This document shows positions 54,785-64,000 of a stretch of 64,000 bases of DNA, piece by piece. Under the pieces are notes generated by a model, which had not been told where the DNA came from, did not search any database, and was given only the letters and a program-made list of their open reading frames with translations. Position 1 is the stretch's first letter; the number at the start of each line of letters is the position of its first letter. The DNA comes from Parabacteroides sp. (GTDB lineage Bacteria > Bacteroidota > Bacteroidia > Bacteroidales > Tannerellaceae), in the NCBI GenBank assembly GCA_017937385.1, contig JAGBDR010000035.1, positions 28,323-92,322 of the forward strand. The letters run 5' to 3'. The position numbers and the translations under genes were made by a program.

Positions 54785-55930
54785 ATGAGAATTATTTCTA
54801 ATATTCTATTCCTTATATTCATACTTAGTCTGTTGTCCTGCAACCCCAAAACCAAGACAACAGGCAAGGCGGTCAAAACATATTCTATCGCCCTAAACGG
54901 TTCTCCCTCTTCTGACTTTTACTCACAAATCGACACGGCATATTTCATCGTACCGGAAACAAACGACAGTAGTATCATCGGTGAAATCGGCCAGGCAATC
55001 GTCAGCGACAAACTGATCTTGACGGATAGAAAGACAAACAAGGTCTTGCTGTTCGCCCCTAACGGCCGTCATCTTTCCACATGCGAAGCAATCGGAAACG
55101 GCCCCGGCGAATATGTTCGGATCGACGGACTGTTCCTCCATCGAACAGAAAACAAGATTCTCATCTTGGATGCTTCCCGAAACAAGGTACTGACCTACGA
55201 TTCCGATTTCAACTTCATCGAAGAACGGCCGACGCCGGTACCTTTCGGTGCAGTGTCTTTCAGCATGGCCGACGATCATACATTTGTGTTCGAAGAGAGC
55301 ATAGGCGCAGTCCAAAGCGAACTCAAATACTGCCTGTTCATACAAGACACGAAAGGGGAAACGCAATCGTTCCTGCCTTTTGAGCAAACCGCAAGCGTGC
55401 ATTTTTCGCCCAGGCAATCATTATACCACGTGAACGACACATTGGTATTCGTCCCTACTTACAATGATACCCTTTACAATGTATTCAGCGACAAGGTAGA
55501 ACCCCGCTTTAGGATTGATTTTGGCGAGCAATGGGTAGACAAAGACTTCGTCTATGACCCGAATTGGGGAAGAGATCCAATGCAGTTCATGCAAAAGTTG
55601 GCAGACCAGAAATTCATTTATTTCTTCAACTTGCTTGAGAACCGTACACATATTTATATGGATTTCTATTACAAGGGAGAACCTTATGCTTCCATCTTCG
55701 ACAAAAGGAAAGAGGAAAGCACATGGGTCAAGTTCGACACACCGGATGCACAAATGAAGCCGTTGACTGCATACGGAGATTATTATGTGTTTCCAGTCGC
55801 ACGGACGGAATTTGCAAAGATCGCTGACAACAATTCATATCAGTTCAAGGGCAAGGACGCGATGACAGACATCGACAGCCGCCTGAACGAAGAAAGTAAT
55901 CCGATACTCATGTTCATAAAATTCAAATAA
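54785..55930 (+). CDS. 6-bladed beta-propeller lipoprotein
   Basis: 381 residues from ATG 54785. A lipobox (LSLLSC, cysteine 19) is followed by repeated propeller strands such as ILTDRKTNKVLLFAPNGRHL and GEYVRIDGLFLHRTENKILILD. This matches the 6-bladed beta-propeller family that accompanies NVEALA peptides in Bacteroidales. It is probably displayed on the outer membrane and binds a ligand; no catalytic residues are evident. It begins 85 bases after the NVEALA gene and is followed after one base by the next gene. Confidence 0.85.
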   Translation: MRIISNILFLIFILSLLSCNPKTKTTGKAVKTYSIALNGSPSSDFYSQIDTAYFIVPETNDSSIIGEIGQAIVSDKLILTDRKTNKVLLFAPNGRHLSTCEAIGNGPGEYVRIDGLFLHRTENKILILDASRNKVLTYDSDFNFIEERPTPVPFGAVSFSMADDHTFVFEESIGAVQSELKYCLFIQDTKGETQSFLPFEQTASVHFSPRQSLYHVNDTLVFVPTYNDTLYNVFSDKVEPRFRIDFGEQWVDKDFVYDPNWGRDPMQFMQKLADQKFIYFFNLLENRTHIYMDFYYKGEPYASIFDKRKEESTWVKFDTPDAQMKPLTAYGDYYVFPVARTEFAKIADNNSYQFKGKDAMTDIDSRLNEESNPILMFIKFK

Positions 55931-55931
55931 A

Positions 55932-56276
55932 ATGAAAACACTCCTTCTATTATTCGCGCTCCTGTTCTGCCAGGTGCCAACAGACAACAACTGTAAAGAA
56001 TTTTACGAGAAGAACCTGCCGGAAGAGATCTACGGCAAAGTAACCGACAAGAAAGAAGAGGCCGACTATTACCGGATCAAAATCGACGATTCGATACAGA
56101 AAAAGGAAATCGAAGTCGTATTGCTCAAAAACAAAACCGGCAAAGAGATCTTCGACTTCCTTCAAAAAGAAAGCTACGTCAAAAAGAGGAAAGGCAGCCT
56201 GTCGTTATCCGCTCTGACACCCATGAAAAATGGCGGCGGTTTCAACGGCCAGAGATTCCCTGATTTATGCAAATGA
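55932..56276 (+). CDS. Small secreted protein of unknown function
   Basis: 114 residues. The first ~16 residues look like a short signal peptide (MKTLLLLFALLFCQ), after which the protein is charged and lysine-rich (ITKDKKEEADYYRIKI-type sequence near the middle, KVTDKKEEADYYRIKIDDSI). I recognise no domain. It starts one base after the propeller stop, so it is translationally coupled and probably works with it. Confidence 0.65.
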   Translation: MKTLLLLFALLFCQVPTDNNCKEFYEKNLPEEIYGKVTDKKEEADYYRIKIDDSIQKKEIEVVLLKNKTGKEIFDFLQKESYVKKRKGSLSLSALTPMKNGGGFNGQRFPDLCK

Positions 56277-56379
56277 AGCTGGCCATCCGTCCATTTCCCC
56301 TATAATTCTCAATTGCCCATTGTCAATTGTCCATTGTTTCCTATCTTTACCCTCGTAAAACTAAAAACATCAATCGTAA

Positions 56380-58143
56380 ATGAAGAACGCTTTCATCCTA
56401 TCGGCCCTACTGACATTGGGGCCGGTCTGTTTCGCACAACAGACAGAAAAGTATCCTTTAGGCCATTATGAGGAACTGACAGACACCAAACCGCACGACG
56501 GCGTGGAGGTCTGGAACAAAATGGTTGCGCCTACCCAGTTGAGCTGGGGGACAACGGATATCCGCTATAAGAAACTGGACGTCCCTGACGTGAAGAAGGT
56601 TTCCCGTTGGCAAGGGAAAGCCTGGAAAGGGGAACGCATCAACGCGCAGGCCGTGTTGTGGACCAGAGAGGCGTTGGACGACGCGACGATCACCGTCAGC
56701 GAACTGAAATGTGGCTCGGCCGTCATCCCGGCTTCTGCCGTCACGACAAACTTCGTCCGCTATGTCATGACCGACGAGCTGAACAAGGACCGCAAAGGCG
56801 GTTGCGGACATCGTGAAAACAAGGCGGAATGGGATTCGTCTGTCGTAGCCGATGTCTTGGACATTGTCAAGATACAGGATATCAAAGCCTGCACGACACA
56901 GCCGATCTGGCTGAACGTATGGGTTCCGCAGGATGCACGTGCCGGGAAATACAAAGGGACGTTGACCGTTTCGGGAAAGAATTTCCAGGCGATGAACCTC
57001 CAGTTCGAGATCGACGTGCTCAACCGTACATTGCCGGCTCCGCAAGACTGGGCGTTCCATCTGGACTTGTGGCAGAATCCATACGCCGTAGCCCGCTACT
57101 ACCAGGTGCCGCTTTGGAGCAAGGAGCACTTCGACGCCATGCGTCCCATCATGAAGATGCTGGCAAACGCCGGACAACGGGCCATCACGACCAGTATCAT
57201 GCACAAGCCTTGGGCGGGCCAGACGGAAGATCATTTCGACAGTATGGTCACCCGCATCAAGAAAATCGACGGGAGCTGGGTGTACAGCTATGACGTGTTC
57301 GACAAATGGGTGGACTTCATGATGAACGAAGTCGGGATCAAGGATCTGATCAGTTGCTACACCATGATTCCCTGGGCTTTGACTTTCGACTATTACGACG
57401 AGGCGACCAACCGCGTGCAGTTTGTCAACGTCAAACCGGGCGATGCCGGATATGCCGAATACTGGGGTTCGTTCCTGAAAGATTTCTCCCGCCACTTGCG
57501 TGAAAAAGGTTGGTTTGAAAAGACCGCCATCTCAATGGACGAACGTCCGATGGAAGCGATGCGCGAAGCAATCAAAGTCATCAAGCAAGCCGATCCGGAA
57601 TTCAAAATCACGCTGGCCGGCAACTACCATCCGGAAATCCAGTCCGACCTTTATTACTTGGCGATCCCTTACGGCCACAAGTTCCCGGCTGACGTGAAAG
57701 CCGAACGCAACCGCAAAGGACAGGTCAGCACCGTCTATACCTGTTGCTCGGAAGCGTTTCCGAACACTTTCACCTTCTCTGACCCCGCCGAAGCTCCCTG
57801 GACAGCGCTGCACGCCATTGCCGGAGGTTACGACGGCTATCTGCGCTGGGCTGTGAACAGTTGGACCGCCGATCCATTGCGCGACTCCCGTTTCCGTACC
57901 TGGGCAGCCGGCGATACTTACAGCATCTATCCGGGTCCCCGAAGTTCCATCCGCTTCGAACGCCTCGTCGAAGGCATCCAGGATTGCGAAAAAATCCGCA
58001 TCCTCCGCTCAGAGCTTAAAGGCAGCAAGCTGGAAAAACTGAACAAAGCGGTCTCGATGTTCACCCCGGAAGGTCTGTCCGAAACACAGAAGTCGGCAAG
58101 CGAGATGGTGAATGAACTGAATAAGTTACTGAACGAATTGTAA
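56380..58143 (+). CDS. Secreted GH123-like glycoside hydrolase (DUF4091 type)
   Basis: 587 residues with a signal peptide (NAFILSALLTLGPVCFAQ). An N-terminal beta-sandwich (about 30-215) precedes a TIM-barrel. The barrel shows KTAISMDERPMEAM, where the Asp-Glu pair is where GH123 enzymes keep their catalytic residues, and a C-terminal GYDGYLRWAVNSW with YPGPRSSIRFERLVEGIQD. GH123 enzymes are beta-N-acetylgalactosaminidases using substrate assistance. It is possibly co-transcribed with the genes before it, though a 103-base gap separates them. Confidence 0.8.
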   Translation: MKNAFILSALLTLGPVCFAQQTEKYPLGHYEELTDTKPHDGVEVWNKMVAPTQLSWGTTDIRYKKLDVPDVKKVSRWQGKAWKGERINAQAVLWTREALDDATITVSELKCGSAVIPASAVTTNFVRYVMTDELNKDRKGGCGHRENKAEWDSSVVADVLDIVKIQDIKACTTQPIWLNVWVPQDARAGKYKGTLTVSGKNFQAMNLQFEIDVLNRTLPAPQDWAFHLDLWQNPYAVARYYQVPLWSKEHFDAMRPIMKMLANAGQRAITTSIMHKPWAGQTEDHFDSMVTRIKKIDGSWVYSYDVFDKWVDFMMNEVGIKDLISCYTMIPWALTFDYYDEATNRVQFVNVKPGDAGYAEYWGSFLKDFSRHLREKGWFEKTAISMDERPMEAMREAIKVIKQADPEFKITLAGNYHPEIQSDLYYLAIPYGHKFPADVKAERNRKGQVSTVYTCCSEAFPNTFTFSDPAEAPWTALHAIAGGYDGYLRWAVNSWTADPLRDSRFRTWAAGDTYSIYPGPRSSIRFERLVEGIQDCEKIRILRSELKGSKLEKLNKAVSMFTPEGLSETQKSASEMVNELNKLLNEL

Positions 58144-58261
58144 TATTCCTCCATCGGCAGCCCTTTGCCGGCGATCGCAGAGACCTTGGAAACGCTTCGA
58201 CATCCGGACCTTGCAGGACTGCCGGCCTTTTAGATAGAATCATCACAAAAAATCATAAAAA

Positions 58262-58298
58262 AATCCTCGGAGTATACTTGACTCCTGAGGATTTCTTT
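58262..58298 (+). terminator. Terminator of the GH123-like gene, overlapping the tRNA-Val promoter
   Basis: aatcctcggagt and actcctgaggatt form a stem with one bulge, followed by tctttt. The -33 TTG of the tRNA promoter sits inside the loop. Confidence 0.7.
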
Positions 58299-58306
58299 TA
58301 TCTTTG
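58278..58306 (+). promoter_or_regulatory. Promoter of tRNA-Val
   Basis: TTG at 58278-58280 and TATCTTTG at 58299-58306, 18 bases apart, ending 8 bases before the mature tRNA. Confidence 0.7.
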
Positions 58307-58314
58307 TAGCATCG

Positions 58315-58389
58315 GAACCGTTAGCTCAGCTGGTTTAGAGCGCTGCCTTGACAGGGCAGAGGTCGCCGGTTCGAATCCGGCACGGTTCA
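58315..58389 (+). tRNA. tRNA-Val (GAC)
   Basis: 75 bases form a full cloverleaf: acceptor GAACCGT/ACGGTTC, anticodon arm CTGCC-TTGACAG-GGCAG with anticodon GAC, T arm GCCGG-TTCGAAT-CCGGC, discriminator A. CCA is not encoded. Confidence 0.95.
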
Positions 58390-58392
58390 CAA

Positions 58393-58420
58393 AAAAAGCG
58401 CCAATCGGCGCTTTTTTTAT
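58393..58420. terminator. Bidirectional terminator between tRNA-Val and der
   Basis: aaaaaagcgcc-aatc-ggcgcttttttt serves the tRNA on the plus strand. On the minus strand it overlaps the der stop codon and gives a T run. Confidence 0.85.
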
Positions 58421-59730
58421 TTTTCCCGAATAAATATATGAATCGGTGTTCCCGTGAAATTCCAGTTTTCCCGGATCTTGTTTTCCAAGAAACGTTTGTA
58501 AGGATCTTTAATCCATTGCGGCAGGTTGCAGAAAAATACAAACGAGGGAATCTGGCCGGCAGGAAGCTGTGTGATATATTTAATCTTGATATATTTTCCT
58601 TTCCATGCGGGAGGCGGATAGTTCTCGATGATCGGCAGCATGGTTTCATTCAATTTGGCTGTCGAAACACGGCGTTGGCGGTTTTCATATACCTCCTTAG
58701 CTGTTTCCAGCACTTTCAGGATGCGCTGTTTCGTCAAAGCCGATATAAACAGAATCGGAAAGTCGGTAAACGGAGCCAGGCGTTCTCGAATCGCATTTGT
58801 AAAGTTGTCAATCACCTTCTGGCTCTTATCTTCCACCAAATCCCATTTGTTCACACAAACGACCAACCCTTTCTTGTTCTTCTGAACCAAAGAGAAGATA
58901 TTCAAATCCTGGCTTTCAATGCCCCGAGTGGCATCCAGCATCAGCACACAGACATCCGAATTTTCGATGGCACGGATCGAACGGATCACGGAATAGTATT
59001 CCAGATCCTCATTCACTTTCCCTTTCTTACGGATGCCGGCCGTGTCCACCAAATAGAAATTCAGACCGAACTTGTTATATTTCGTGTAAATAGAATCGCG
59101 AGTCGTACCGGCAATATCCGTTACAATATGGCGATCTTCACCGATAAAAGCATTGATCAAAGAAGATTTGCCAGCATTCGGACGGCCGATAATGGCGATA
59201 CGGGGCAACTCCTCTTCCAGAACCTCCGGCTTGTCATCCGGAAGCGTAGCCACAATCTTATCCAACAGATCGCCGGAACAAGAACCGTTGATGGCAGAAA
59301 CACAGAACGGATCTCCCAATCCGAAAGAATAAAATTCGGCGGAAGCGGGATGCAGTTCGAAGTTATCCGCTTTATTGGCCACCACGATCACAGGCTTCTT
59401 GGCACGGCGCAGGATGGCAGCGACTTCATTGTCCAAATCCGTAACTCCATTCAAGACATCAACGACAAACAAGATCACGTCTGCCTCTTCAAGGGCCACC
59501 TTCACTTGCTTGTTTATCTCTTCTTCAAAAACATCATCCGAATTGACTACCCATCCGCCGGTGTCGATCAGCGAAAATTCCTTACCTGTCCACTCAACCT
59601 TGCCGTACTGACGGTCACGGGTTGTACCTGCTTCCTCGTTGACAATCGCCTGGCGCGTCTGTGTCAAACGGTTGAAGAGGGTGGACTTTCCTACGTTGGG
59701 TCTACCAACTATTGCAACAATATTTCCCAT
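58417..59730 (-). CDS. der: Ribosome biogenesis GTPase Der (EngA)
   Basis: 437 residues from ATG 59730. Two GTPase domains in tandem are diagnostic: the first with [14 protein letters not shown] and NKAD, the second with [16 protein letters not shown] and NKWD. The C-terminal KH-like domain is present (about 350-437). Der acts in assembly of the 50S subunit. It follows era by 28 bases in the same direction, the usual Bacteroidales order. Confidence 0.97.
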   Translation of the reverse strand: MGNIVAIVGRPNVGKSTLFNRLTQTRQAIVNEEAGTTRDRQYGKVEWTGKEFSLIDTGGWVVNSDDVFEEEINKQVKVALEEADVILFVVDVLNGVTDLDNEVAAILRRAKKPVIVVANKADNFELHPASAEFYSFGLGDPFCVSAINGSCSGDLLDKIVATLPDDKPEVLEEELPRIAIIGRPNAGKSSLINAFIGEDRHIVTDIAGTTRDSIYTKYNKFGLNFYLVDTAGIRKKGKVNEDLEYYSVIRSIRAIENSDVCVLMLDATRGIESQDLNIFSLVQKNKKGLVVCVNKWDLVEDKSQKVIDNFTNAIRERLAPFTDFPILFISALTKQRILKVLETAKEVYENRQRRVSTAKLNETMLPIIENYPPPAWKGKYIKIKYITQLPAGQIPSFVFFCNLPQWIKDPYKRFLENKIRENWNFTGTPIHIFIREK

Positions 59731-59758
59731 AAACAACTTTTTCTGTCTGTGCTGTTAA

Positions 59759-60652
59759 TTAATCCAGCTGATAACCGAAGTTCTTCAGCATGTTGTCCCG
59801 GTTACGCCAGTCTTTTTCTACTTTGACAAACATTTCCAGGAAAACCTTCTTATCAAAGAAGCGTTCGATATCCTTACGGGCCATAGCACCTACTTTTTTC
59901 AATGCCTGGCCACGATGCCCGATGATGATTCCTTTTTGAGAATCGCGTTCAACAACAATGAGCGCTTTGATATGAATCAGCTCGGCTTCCTCTTTAAACA
60001 GCTCAACAACGACTTCTACCGCATACGGGATCTCTTTCTGGTAATACAGGAGAATCTTCTCGCGAATGATCTCCGTCACAAAGAAACGGGCCGGCTTATC
60101 GGTAAGCGCATCTTTTTCGAAATAGGGAGGAGATTCAGGCATCAGATCTTCCACCCGGTGTTTCACGTAATCTATATTAAAATCCGAAAGGGCGGAGATC
60201 GGTATGATCTCTGCGTTCGGAAGAAGTTCTTTCCATCCGGCTACCAGTTTTTCCAACTCCTGTTGGGTGGTCGTGTCGATCTTGTTGATCAAAAGCAGAA
60301 CCGGACACTCCATTTTCTGGACCTTCTGGAGAAATTCTTCATTCTTGTCGATTTTTTCGACAACATCGGTAACATAAAGCAGTATATCGGCATCACCGAG
60401 TGCCGATTGCGAGAAATTAAGCATAGACTCCTGCAACTTATAATTCGGATGCAGGACTCCCGGCGTGTCAGAATACACAATCTGCATATCAGCGGTATTC
60501 ACGATTCCTATGATTCGGTGCCGTGTCGTCTGCGCTTTTGAAGTGATGATCGAAATACGCTCTCCCACCAGGCGATTCATCAGCGTAGACTTCCCGACGT
60601 TCGGATTACCGACAATATTTACAAAGCCGGACTTATGCTTGTTTTCCATCAT
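59759..60652 (-). CDS. era: GTPase Era
   Basis: About 297 residues from ATG 60652 (or 60649). The GTPase domain has [20 protein letters not shown] and NKID; the C-terminal KH domain has [20 protein letters not shown]. Era binds 16S rRNA and helps 30S maturation. The start overlaps the last ~20 bases of fabH, so the genes are coupled. A longer frame to 60706 lies inside fabH and is unlikely. Confidence 0.97.
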   Translation of the reverse strand: MMENKHKSGFVNIVGNPNVGKSTLMNRLVGERISIITSKAQTTRHRIIGIVNTADMQIVYSDTPGVLHPNYKLQESMLNFSQSALGDADILLYVTDVVEKIDKNEEFLQKVQKMECPVLLLINKIDTTTQQELEKLVAGWKELLPNAEIIPISALSDFNIDYVKHRVEDLMPESPPYFEKDALTDKPARFFVTEIIREKILLYYQKEIPYAVEVVVELFKEEAELIHIKALIVVERDSQKGIIIGHRGQALKKVGAMARKDIERFFDKKVFLEMFVKVEKDWRNRDNMLKNFGYQLD

Positions 60653-61637
60653 ATCCCCATTTAAGATAAACTGCTCCCCAAGTAAAACCGGCGCCAAAAG
60701 CAGCAAGAATCAGGTTATCGCCTTTCTTCAGCTTGTCTTCCCATTCCCAAAGGCAGATAGGAATTGTTCCGGCACTGGTATTTCCGTATTTCTGGATATT
60801 GATCATGACCTTGTCCATATCCACTCCCAGACGTTTAGCGGTCGCATCGATGATACGCAGGTTTGCCTGGTGAGGCACGATCCATGCGATATCGTCGTGC
60901 GTCAACCCGTTCCGTTCTGCGATCTCGGCGGCAACATCGGCCATATACGAAACAGCGTACTTAAAGACATATCTGCCATCCTGGAAAACGAAATGTTCAC
61001 GATTTTCCACCGTTTCATGTGAGGGAGGATAGGCAGAACCACCGGATTTCATAATCAGATGTGAATAACCTACACCATCGGTACGCAAAATCGTATCCAT
61101 CACGCCCACATCTTCCGTTGTAGGTTCGAGCAACACGGCTCCACAAGCATCACCGAACAAAGGACAGGTAGAACGATCCTGGTAGTCCGTTATAGCCGTC
61201 ATTTTATCACCGGCCACCACAACCACTTTCTTATAGCGTCCCGAACGAATATAGTTGGAACCGGTTTCCAACGCATACAAAAAACCGGCACAAGCACCTT
61301 GCAAATCGAAAGTCATTGCATTCTTACAACCGGTATGGTAGGCTATGATGGAGGAAGTAGTCGGAAAATGATGGTCAGGCGTAGTTGTTGCTATGAGGAT
61401 CACTTCTATCTCTTCCGGGTTCACATTTGTCTTTTCGAGTAACTGCTTCACAGCTCGTATACCCATATATGAGGTACCCAAGCCCTCACCTTTCAAAATT
61501 CGGCGTTCTTTAATGCCCACACGCGTCATGATCCATTCATCCGTCGTATCCACCAACTTCGAAATATCTTCGTTCGTCAATACATCTTCAGGAACGAATC
61601 CGCCTACGCCTGTTATTACCGCATTTATTTTATCCAT
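60633..61637 (-). CDS. fabH: 3-oxoacyl-ACP synthase III
   Basis: 334 residues. The catalytic triad is visible: cysteine in [13 protein letters not shown], histidine in [11 protein letters not shown] and asparagine in [11 protein letters not shown]. FabH condenses acyl-CoA with malonyl-ACP to begin fatty-acid synthesis. It lies between rpmF and era on the same strand, but a terminator (61671-61702) separates it from rpmF. Confidence 0.97.
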   Translation of the reverse strand: MDKINAVITGVGGFVPEDVLTNEDISKLVDTTDEWIMTRVGIKERRILKGEGLGTSYMGIRAVKQLLEKTNVNPEEIEVILIATTTPDHHFPTTSSIIAYHTGCKNAMTFDLQGACAGFLYALETGSNYIRSGRYKKVVVVAGDKMTAITDYQDRSTCPLFGDACGAVLLEPTTEDVGVMDTILRTDGVGYSHLIMKSGGSAYPPSHETVENREHFVFQDGRYVFKYAVSYMADVAAEIAERNGLTHDDIAWIVPHQANLRIIDATAKRLGVDMDKVMINIQKYGNTSAGTIPICLWEWEDKLKKGDNLILAAFGAGFTWGAVYLKWGYDGKQA

Positions 61638-61670
61638 ATCTTTAAAAATAAAAGGACTATATATCCCAAT

Positions 61671-61702
61671 TAAAAAAAAGCCCTAAAAATACTTTTAGGG
61701 CT
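61671..61702 (-). terminator. Terminator of the DUF177-rpmF operon
   Basis: On the minus strand agccctaaaa-gtat-ttttagggct is a perfect 10-bp stem followed by a run of eight T. fabH must have its own promoter or depend on read-through. Confidence 0.85.
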
Positions 61703-61741
61703 ATTTCTTAGTTTATCAAAACTTAATTCGTTCAGATAAAC

Positions 61742-61927
61742 TTACACAGCTGCTTCTTTTTCGATAGCTAACTTACCTCTGTAATAGCCACATTCGCCGC
61801 ATACAGTGTGATAGATGTGCCATGCACCGCAATTCGGGCAAATAGCCATTGTGGGAGCGACAGCCTTGTCATGAGTTCTTCTCTTGGCTGTTCTTGTCTT
61901 ACCTTGTCTTCTTTTAGGATGTGCCAT
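61742..61927 (-). CDS. rpmF: 50S ribosomal protein L32
   Basis: 61 residues: AHPKRRQGKTRTAKRRTHDK is the basic start, and a zinc-binding set CPNC and CGEC follows. It sits directly after DUF177, the near-universal arrangement. Confidence 0.97.
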   Translation of the reverse strand: MAHPKRRQGKTRTAKRRTHDKAVAPTMAICPNCGAWHIYHTVCGECGYYRGKLAIEKEAAV

Positions 61928-61939
61928 GTTTTAATTTAT

Positions 61940-62527
61940 TTAATTGTTATCATTCTCAAGTAAACCTTTCAGACCATCCCATCTCGGATCTGTTGTCACT
62001 TGTACGTCGCCGTCAGCCGTGACATCATCGTCCACGTCTTCGTCTTCGTACTCTTCATCTCCGTCGTCAGTGCTTTTAGCTGTATGTTTCTTCAATTTAG
62101 AAGACATCGCTTTATTGCATTTTCCAGGAGCATGTACATGCTTCATGGGAATAGCCAATGCGACAAATTCATACAGGAACCACGCAAGGTTAATTGCACC
62201 TTCGTCTTCCGGGATAACCACTACTTCGTCACTTTCTTCGGCATAAGCTTTGCCGAACTTTACCACCAAGCGATTATGCGTGTCAATGGGTATTTCCATA
62301 TCGTCCAAACATCTGTCGCACGGAACCATAACAACACCTTCAATCTGAAAGTTCATTTCAAACATCATAGAAGACCGTTTTACCGTGAGGAAAGCCTTCA
62401 CTTTGCCCTTCTGGACTTGGTCTCCATCAATGTCCACAAAAAACTTATTCTCCAATAAATACTCAAATTCGTGTACTCCTGGAGTGAGATTTTTCAAATC
62501 TACATTATATAATTTAAACTTTCCCAA
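61940..62527 (-). CDS. DUF177/YceD-family protein
   Basis: 195 residues. The family core is visible as VMVPCDRCLDDMEIPIDTHNRLVVKFG with the conserved CxRC. A highly acidic segment (DDGDEEYEDEDVDDD) follows near the C-terminus. YceD-like proteins are linked to 23S rRNA processing and are co-transcribed with rpmF, as here (12-base gap). Confidence 0.9.
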   Translation of the reverse strand: MGKFKLYNVDLKNLTPGVHEFEYLLENKFFVDIDGDQVQKGKVKAFLTVKRSSMMFEMNFQIEGVVMVPCDRCLDDMEIPIDTHNRLVVKFGKAYAEESDEVVVIPEDEGAINLAWFLYEFVALAIPMKHVHAPGKCNKAMSSKLKKHTAKSTDDGDEEYEDEDVDDDVTADGDVQVTTDPRWDGLKGLLENDNN

Positions 62528-62614
62528 AGCCTTTTATGTAAAAACCTTGCAAAGGTACGAAAAAACTAAACACAAATGCAATACCTTTACCGTTATTTTT
62601 TATCATCTAAGATT

Positions 62615-63769
62615 TTAGCCTTTATATTTCCGAAGCTCAATCCGGAAAGTCGTGCCTTTTCCGACCTCCGAACTCTTGACAAATATCTTTCCTCCATGAT
62701 AAGATTCTACAATGCGCTTGACCAAAGACAGCCCCAATCCCCAACCGCGTTTCTTGGTCGTATATCCGGGATTGAACACGGTTTTGAACTTAGACTTGGC
62801 AATTCCCTTGCCTGTATCGGTCACATCGATACGGACGACCTTATCGCGTTCCTCCACCTGAAAAGTGATTTCTCCCTGTCCTTCCATCGCATCTACTGCA
62901 TTTTTAGTCAGGTTTTCAATCACCCAAGCAAAAAGGGAATCATTCATCATAACCAGTACTGGCCTGTCAATAAGATGTGTATAAATCTTGACTTTCGAAG
63001 AAATACGCGTTCCCATATAGCTCAAGGCTGAACGGATAGAATTATTAATATCCACCGGAACCGGATCGGGATTGGAACCAATTTTGGAAAAACGCTCCGC
63101 AATTGTTTCCAGGCGCTTCACATCTTTTTCCATTTCGTTCAAAAGAGAAGAATCTATATCTTTTGTCCGCAAATACTCCACCCAAGCGATCAGAGACGAA
63201 ATAGGCGTTCCTAACTGATGGGCGGTTTCTTTGGATAGTCCAACCCACACTTTATTCTGTTCGGCTTTCTTTGTGCTCGCAAGTGCCAAAAAAGCGATCA
63301 CGATAAAGACAAAGACAACCGTAAGCTGTGCATAAGGATAAATCAACAATCGCTTCAGGATTATGGAATCGTCATAATAAACATATTGAAAGGTACCATC
63401 CTCCATATCAATCACAATCGTATTTTTACTTTTCAGCTCCTTTACCTTTGCTCTCTGAAATTCTTCCACATCACTTTCGGGGAAATTTATATTCTTTACG
63501 AACATGATGCTGTCTTTGTCATTACACAGCACAACCGGGATAGTCGTATTCCCCTCCAGAATCTTCAAAACAAGAGACAAATCCACAGCCGTATTCTTGC
63601 TTGCCGTTAACCGGGTGGCTTCCGCCCAGACTTCCATCTTCTGGCGCTCCTCCTGAGCCAGATCCTTTATCAGCATATCAGAAACAACAAGTGAAGCAAT
63701 CGCTATCAGGATAGCCGTAAAAATAAACACGAATTTCAGTCGCTGACGGGAATCATATATACTCTTCAT
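62615..63769 (-). CDS. Membrane sensor histidine kinase without a linked regulator
   Basis: 384 residues from ATG 63769. Two membrane helices (about 13-33 and 145-168) bracket a periplasmic sensor part. The H box is SKETAHQLGTPISSLIAW; the ATPase domain has NLTKNAVDA (N box), DTGKGI (G1) and GWGLGLSLVKRI (G2). No HAMP domain is evident and no response regulator gene is adjacent in the window, so it is an orphan kinase here. Its signal is unknown. It sits between the rRNA operon and DUF177. Confidence 0.92.
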   Translation of the reverse strand: MKSIYDSRQRLKFVFIFTAILIAIASLVVSDMLIKDLAQEERQKMEVWAEATRLTASKNTAVDLSLVLKILEGNTTIPVVLCNDKDSIMFVKNINFPESDVEEFQRAKVKELKSKNTIVIDMEDGTFQYVYYDDSIILKRLLIYPYAQLTVVFVFIVIAFLALASTKKAEQNKVWVGLSKETAHQLGTPISSLIAWVEYLRTKDIDSSLLNEMEKDVKRLETIAERFSKIGSNPDPVPVDINNSIRSALSYMGTRISSKVKIYTHLIDRPVLVMMNDSLFAWVIENLTKNAVDAMEGQGEITFQVEERDKVVRIDVTDTGKGIAKSKFKTVFNPGYTTKKRGWGLGLSLVKRIVESYHGGKIFVKSSEVGKGTTFRIELRKYKG

Positions 63770-63850
63770 AACGAAATATTCAATCAATATATATTGAACG
63801 AGAAACAAGAAAGAATATTATACAGGAAGAAGAATCCCCCTAAACAAAAA

Positions 63851-63880
63851 AAGCCGACTCCCATTGGAATCGGCTTTCTT
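63851..63880 (-). terminator. rRNA operon terminator
   Basis: On the minus strand, aagccgattcc pairs with gggagtcggctt (one G-T pair), followed by seven T. It lies just past the 5S gene. Confidence 0.85.
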
Positions 63881-63886
63881 AACTAA

Positions 63887-63996
<110 letters not shown>

Positions 63997-64000
63997 AATA

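Overview
The window looks like chromosomal DNA of a gut Bacteroidales, most likely a Parabacteroides species. The evidence is direct. There are SusC/SusD pairs, one with its own ECF sigma factor and FecR-type anti-sigma. Many promoters fit the Bacteroidetes pattern (TTG, then 18-20 bases, then TAnnTTTG). A succinate/propionate CoA-transferase is present. Two very large secreted proteins share a C-terminal domain that I associate with Parabacteroides surface-layer-like proteins. Species cannot be fixed from the sequence alone.

Layout. 1-19 kb is glycan-use DNA: the tail of a SusD gene, a GH2 glycosidase, an outer-membrane receptor and an exported nitroreductase-like protein, then a complete polysaccharide utilisation locus (sigma factor, FecR, SusC with STN domain, SusD, DUF3823 lipoprotein, GH130, GH2). 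19-29 kb is housekeeping: two membrane metallophosphoesterases, an S41 protease, a PfkB kinase, three near-identical tandem tRNA-Asn genes, miaB and the CoA-transferase. 29.9-33 kb is an unsaturated-uronate module (kduD, kduI, DUF2264) headed by what looks like the last 46 codons of a lost GH88 gene.

33-46 kb is the most striking part. Two cassettes each hold a ~1,300-residue secreted surface protein gene on the minus strand, preceded by a ~200-bp segment bounded by inverted repeats (27/27 identical at 44816-45015; 26/29 at 38414-38615). Each segment carries one near-consensus promoter. In this assembly both promoters point AWAY from the surface-protein genes, so both genes should be OFF until the segments invert. 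This matches the DNA-inversion phase variation known for Parabacteroides distasonis S-layer glycoproteins. The cassettes are interleaved with two PD-(D/E)XK nuclease-family genes. No recombinase gene is in the window.

46-58 kb holds a porin-like protein, an AbiEii-type toxin with an overlapping partner, a GH95 fucosidase, an ABC exporter, a rSAM/lipoprotein pair followed by a NVEALA peptide, a 6-bladed beta-propeller lipoprotein, a small secreted protein and a GH123-like enzyme. 58-64 kb is core: tRNA-Val, der, era, fabH, rpmF, DUF177, a sensor kinase and the 5S gene that ends an rRNA operon entering from the right.

Intergenic DNA is rich in palindromic repeats: a composite family at 0.6, 19.1 and 24.7 kb, GGGCAT-type hairpins, and a ~430-bp hairpin-rich element at 50.2 kb.
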